Origin: a virus
Length of the DNA stretch: 48,225 nucleotides
Reading direction: 5' to 3' (one strand)
Virus record (IMG/VR): IMGVR_UViG_3300020034_000027
Location: 1 to 48,225 of that record
In this document: positions 47,911-48,225 of the stretch, piece after piece
How positions within the stretch are numbered: position 1 is the stretch's first letter
How the letters are laid out: the number at the start of each line of letters is the position of its first letter
The notes under the pieces: model-generated
Database searches by the model: none
The model's input: the letters and a program-made list of their open reading frames with translations, nothing else
Told to the model about the DNA's origin: nothing
Made by a program: the position numbers and the translations under genes

Positions 47911-48225
47911 TTAATAGTATCCTTGAATGCAGACTTTGTACGTATCGTTGGGAAGGTCTGCGAGCACCCCCAACGAAGCAATTCCACCAACGAGCAACGA
48001 ATCACCGGTATAATCCGGCGCTCCGAAGTAGATTTTATCTTCACCGTCGTTAGTAATACAAGCGATGCCGATAATCTGCTTAAGTCCGAACAAGCTGGCC
48101 GGAAGGTCGTCGACAGCGGCACCACCGTTTGCAGTGGTGTCGATGACCAACGTTCCTTCGACCATCATGATAGACTTCTGAGCAGGACCACCATAAGTCC
48201 ATGCCCGAACCCTAGTAAACGCGTT
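47911..48225 (-). CDS. Small virion protein downstream of capsid gene (3' part)
   Basis: Continuation of the gene that starts at 139 in the left end through the circular junction; 106 residues in total. The C-terminal part (QIIGIACITNDGEDKIYFGAP, then GVLADLPNDTYKVCIQGYY) is beta-rich. The start seen inside this end (ATG 48168) is internal, and the true start lies across the junction. Confidence 0.78.
   Translation of the reverse strand, partial: NAFTRVRAWTYGGPAQKSIMMVEGTLVIDTTANGGAAVDDLPASLFGLKQIIGIACITNDGEDKIYFGAPDYTGDSLLVGGIASLGVLADLPNDTYKVCIQGYY
48100..48225. repeat. Terminal direct repeat, right copy
   Basis: Identical to 8-133 over 126 bases. Just upstream, 48093-48099 differs from 1-7 at three positions, showing either read-edge error or real population variation. 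Confidence 0.93.

Noticed and set aside
1-48225. CRISPR array, insertion sequence, integrase or attachment sites
   Set aside because: No regularly spaced repeats, transposase, recombinase motifs or att-like duplications were found. The only long exact repeat is the terminal overlap.

Overview
The window is a complete tailed-phage genome assembled as a linear contig. Bases 8-133 recur exactly at 48100-48225, so the molecule closes into a circle of about 48,092 bp, and one gene crosses the junction. There is a terminase pair, portal, scaffold, major capsid protein, short-tail nozzle-like proteins and a 2,436-residue ejection-type protein. No tail tube, sheath or tape measure is recognisable, so a podovirus morphology is most likely. 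No integrase, lysogeny repressor or plasmid maintenance module is recognised. The host cannot be named from the sequence. Many start codons follow A/T-rich sequence without a clear Shine-Dalgarno site, although some genes have AAGGAG-like sites, which suggests a host that makes limited use of Shine-Dalgarno initiation.

Two transcription blocks diverge from a control region at 12.0-13.0 kb and converge at about 32.2 kb. The minus-strand late block runs leftward from 12.0 kb: small membrane and Ig-like genes, TerS, TerL, virion proteins, a secreted Ig-like protein, a lipoprotein, a receiver-only response regulator, a GIY-YIG nuclease, portal, scaffold and capsid. It continues across the contig ends through adaptor, nozzle, fibre-like and internal proteins to the giant gene at 32.0-39.3 kb. 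The plus-strand early block (12.99-32.3 kb) starts with a run of small overlapping genes. A roughly 750-nt gene-free stretch rich in inverted repeats and tRNA-like pieces follows. Then come replication and nucleotide genes: Cas4-like nuclease, RecA/Sak4-like ATPase, SSB-like protein, ParB-methyltransferase fusion, two MazG-like proteins, ATP-dependent ligase, UDG-PolA fusion, DnaQ-like exonuclease, DUF1599-like protein and a DUF3987-like ATPase.

Three features go beyond ordinary phage gene content. (1) An AT-rich 25-bp palindrome occurs eleven times over both arms, mostly directly against start codons; it looks like a genome-wide operator or promoter set. (2) The 17.82-18.57 kb stretch looks like a large structured noncoding RNA of the GOLLD/ROOL kind, with an embedded tRNA-like acceptor/T-arm module. 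(3) A bipartite 34-bp motif with identical spacing lies upstream of the genes at 12993 and 16987 and is a candidate early promoter. All functional calls were made by reading motifs in the sequence; no database search was run.
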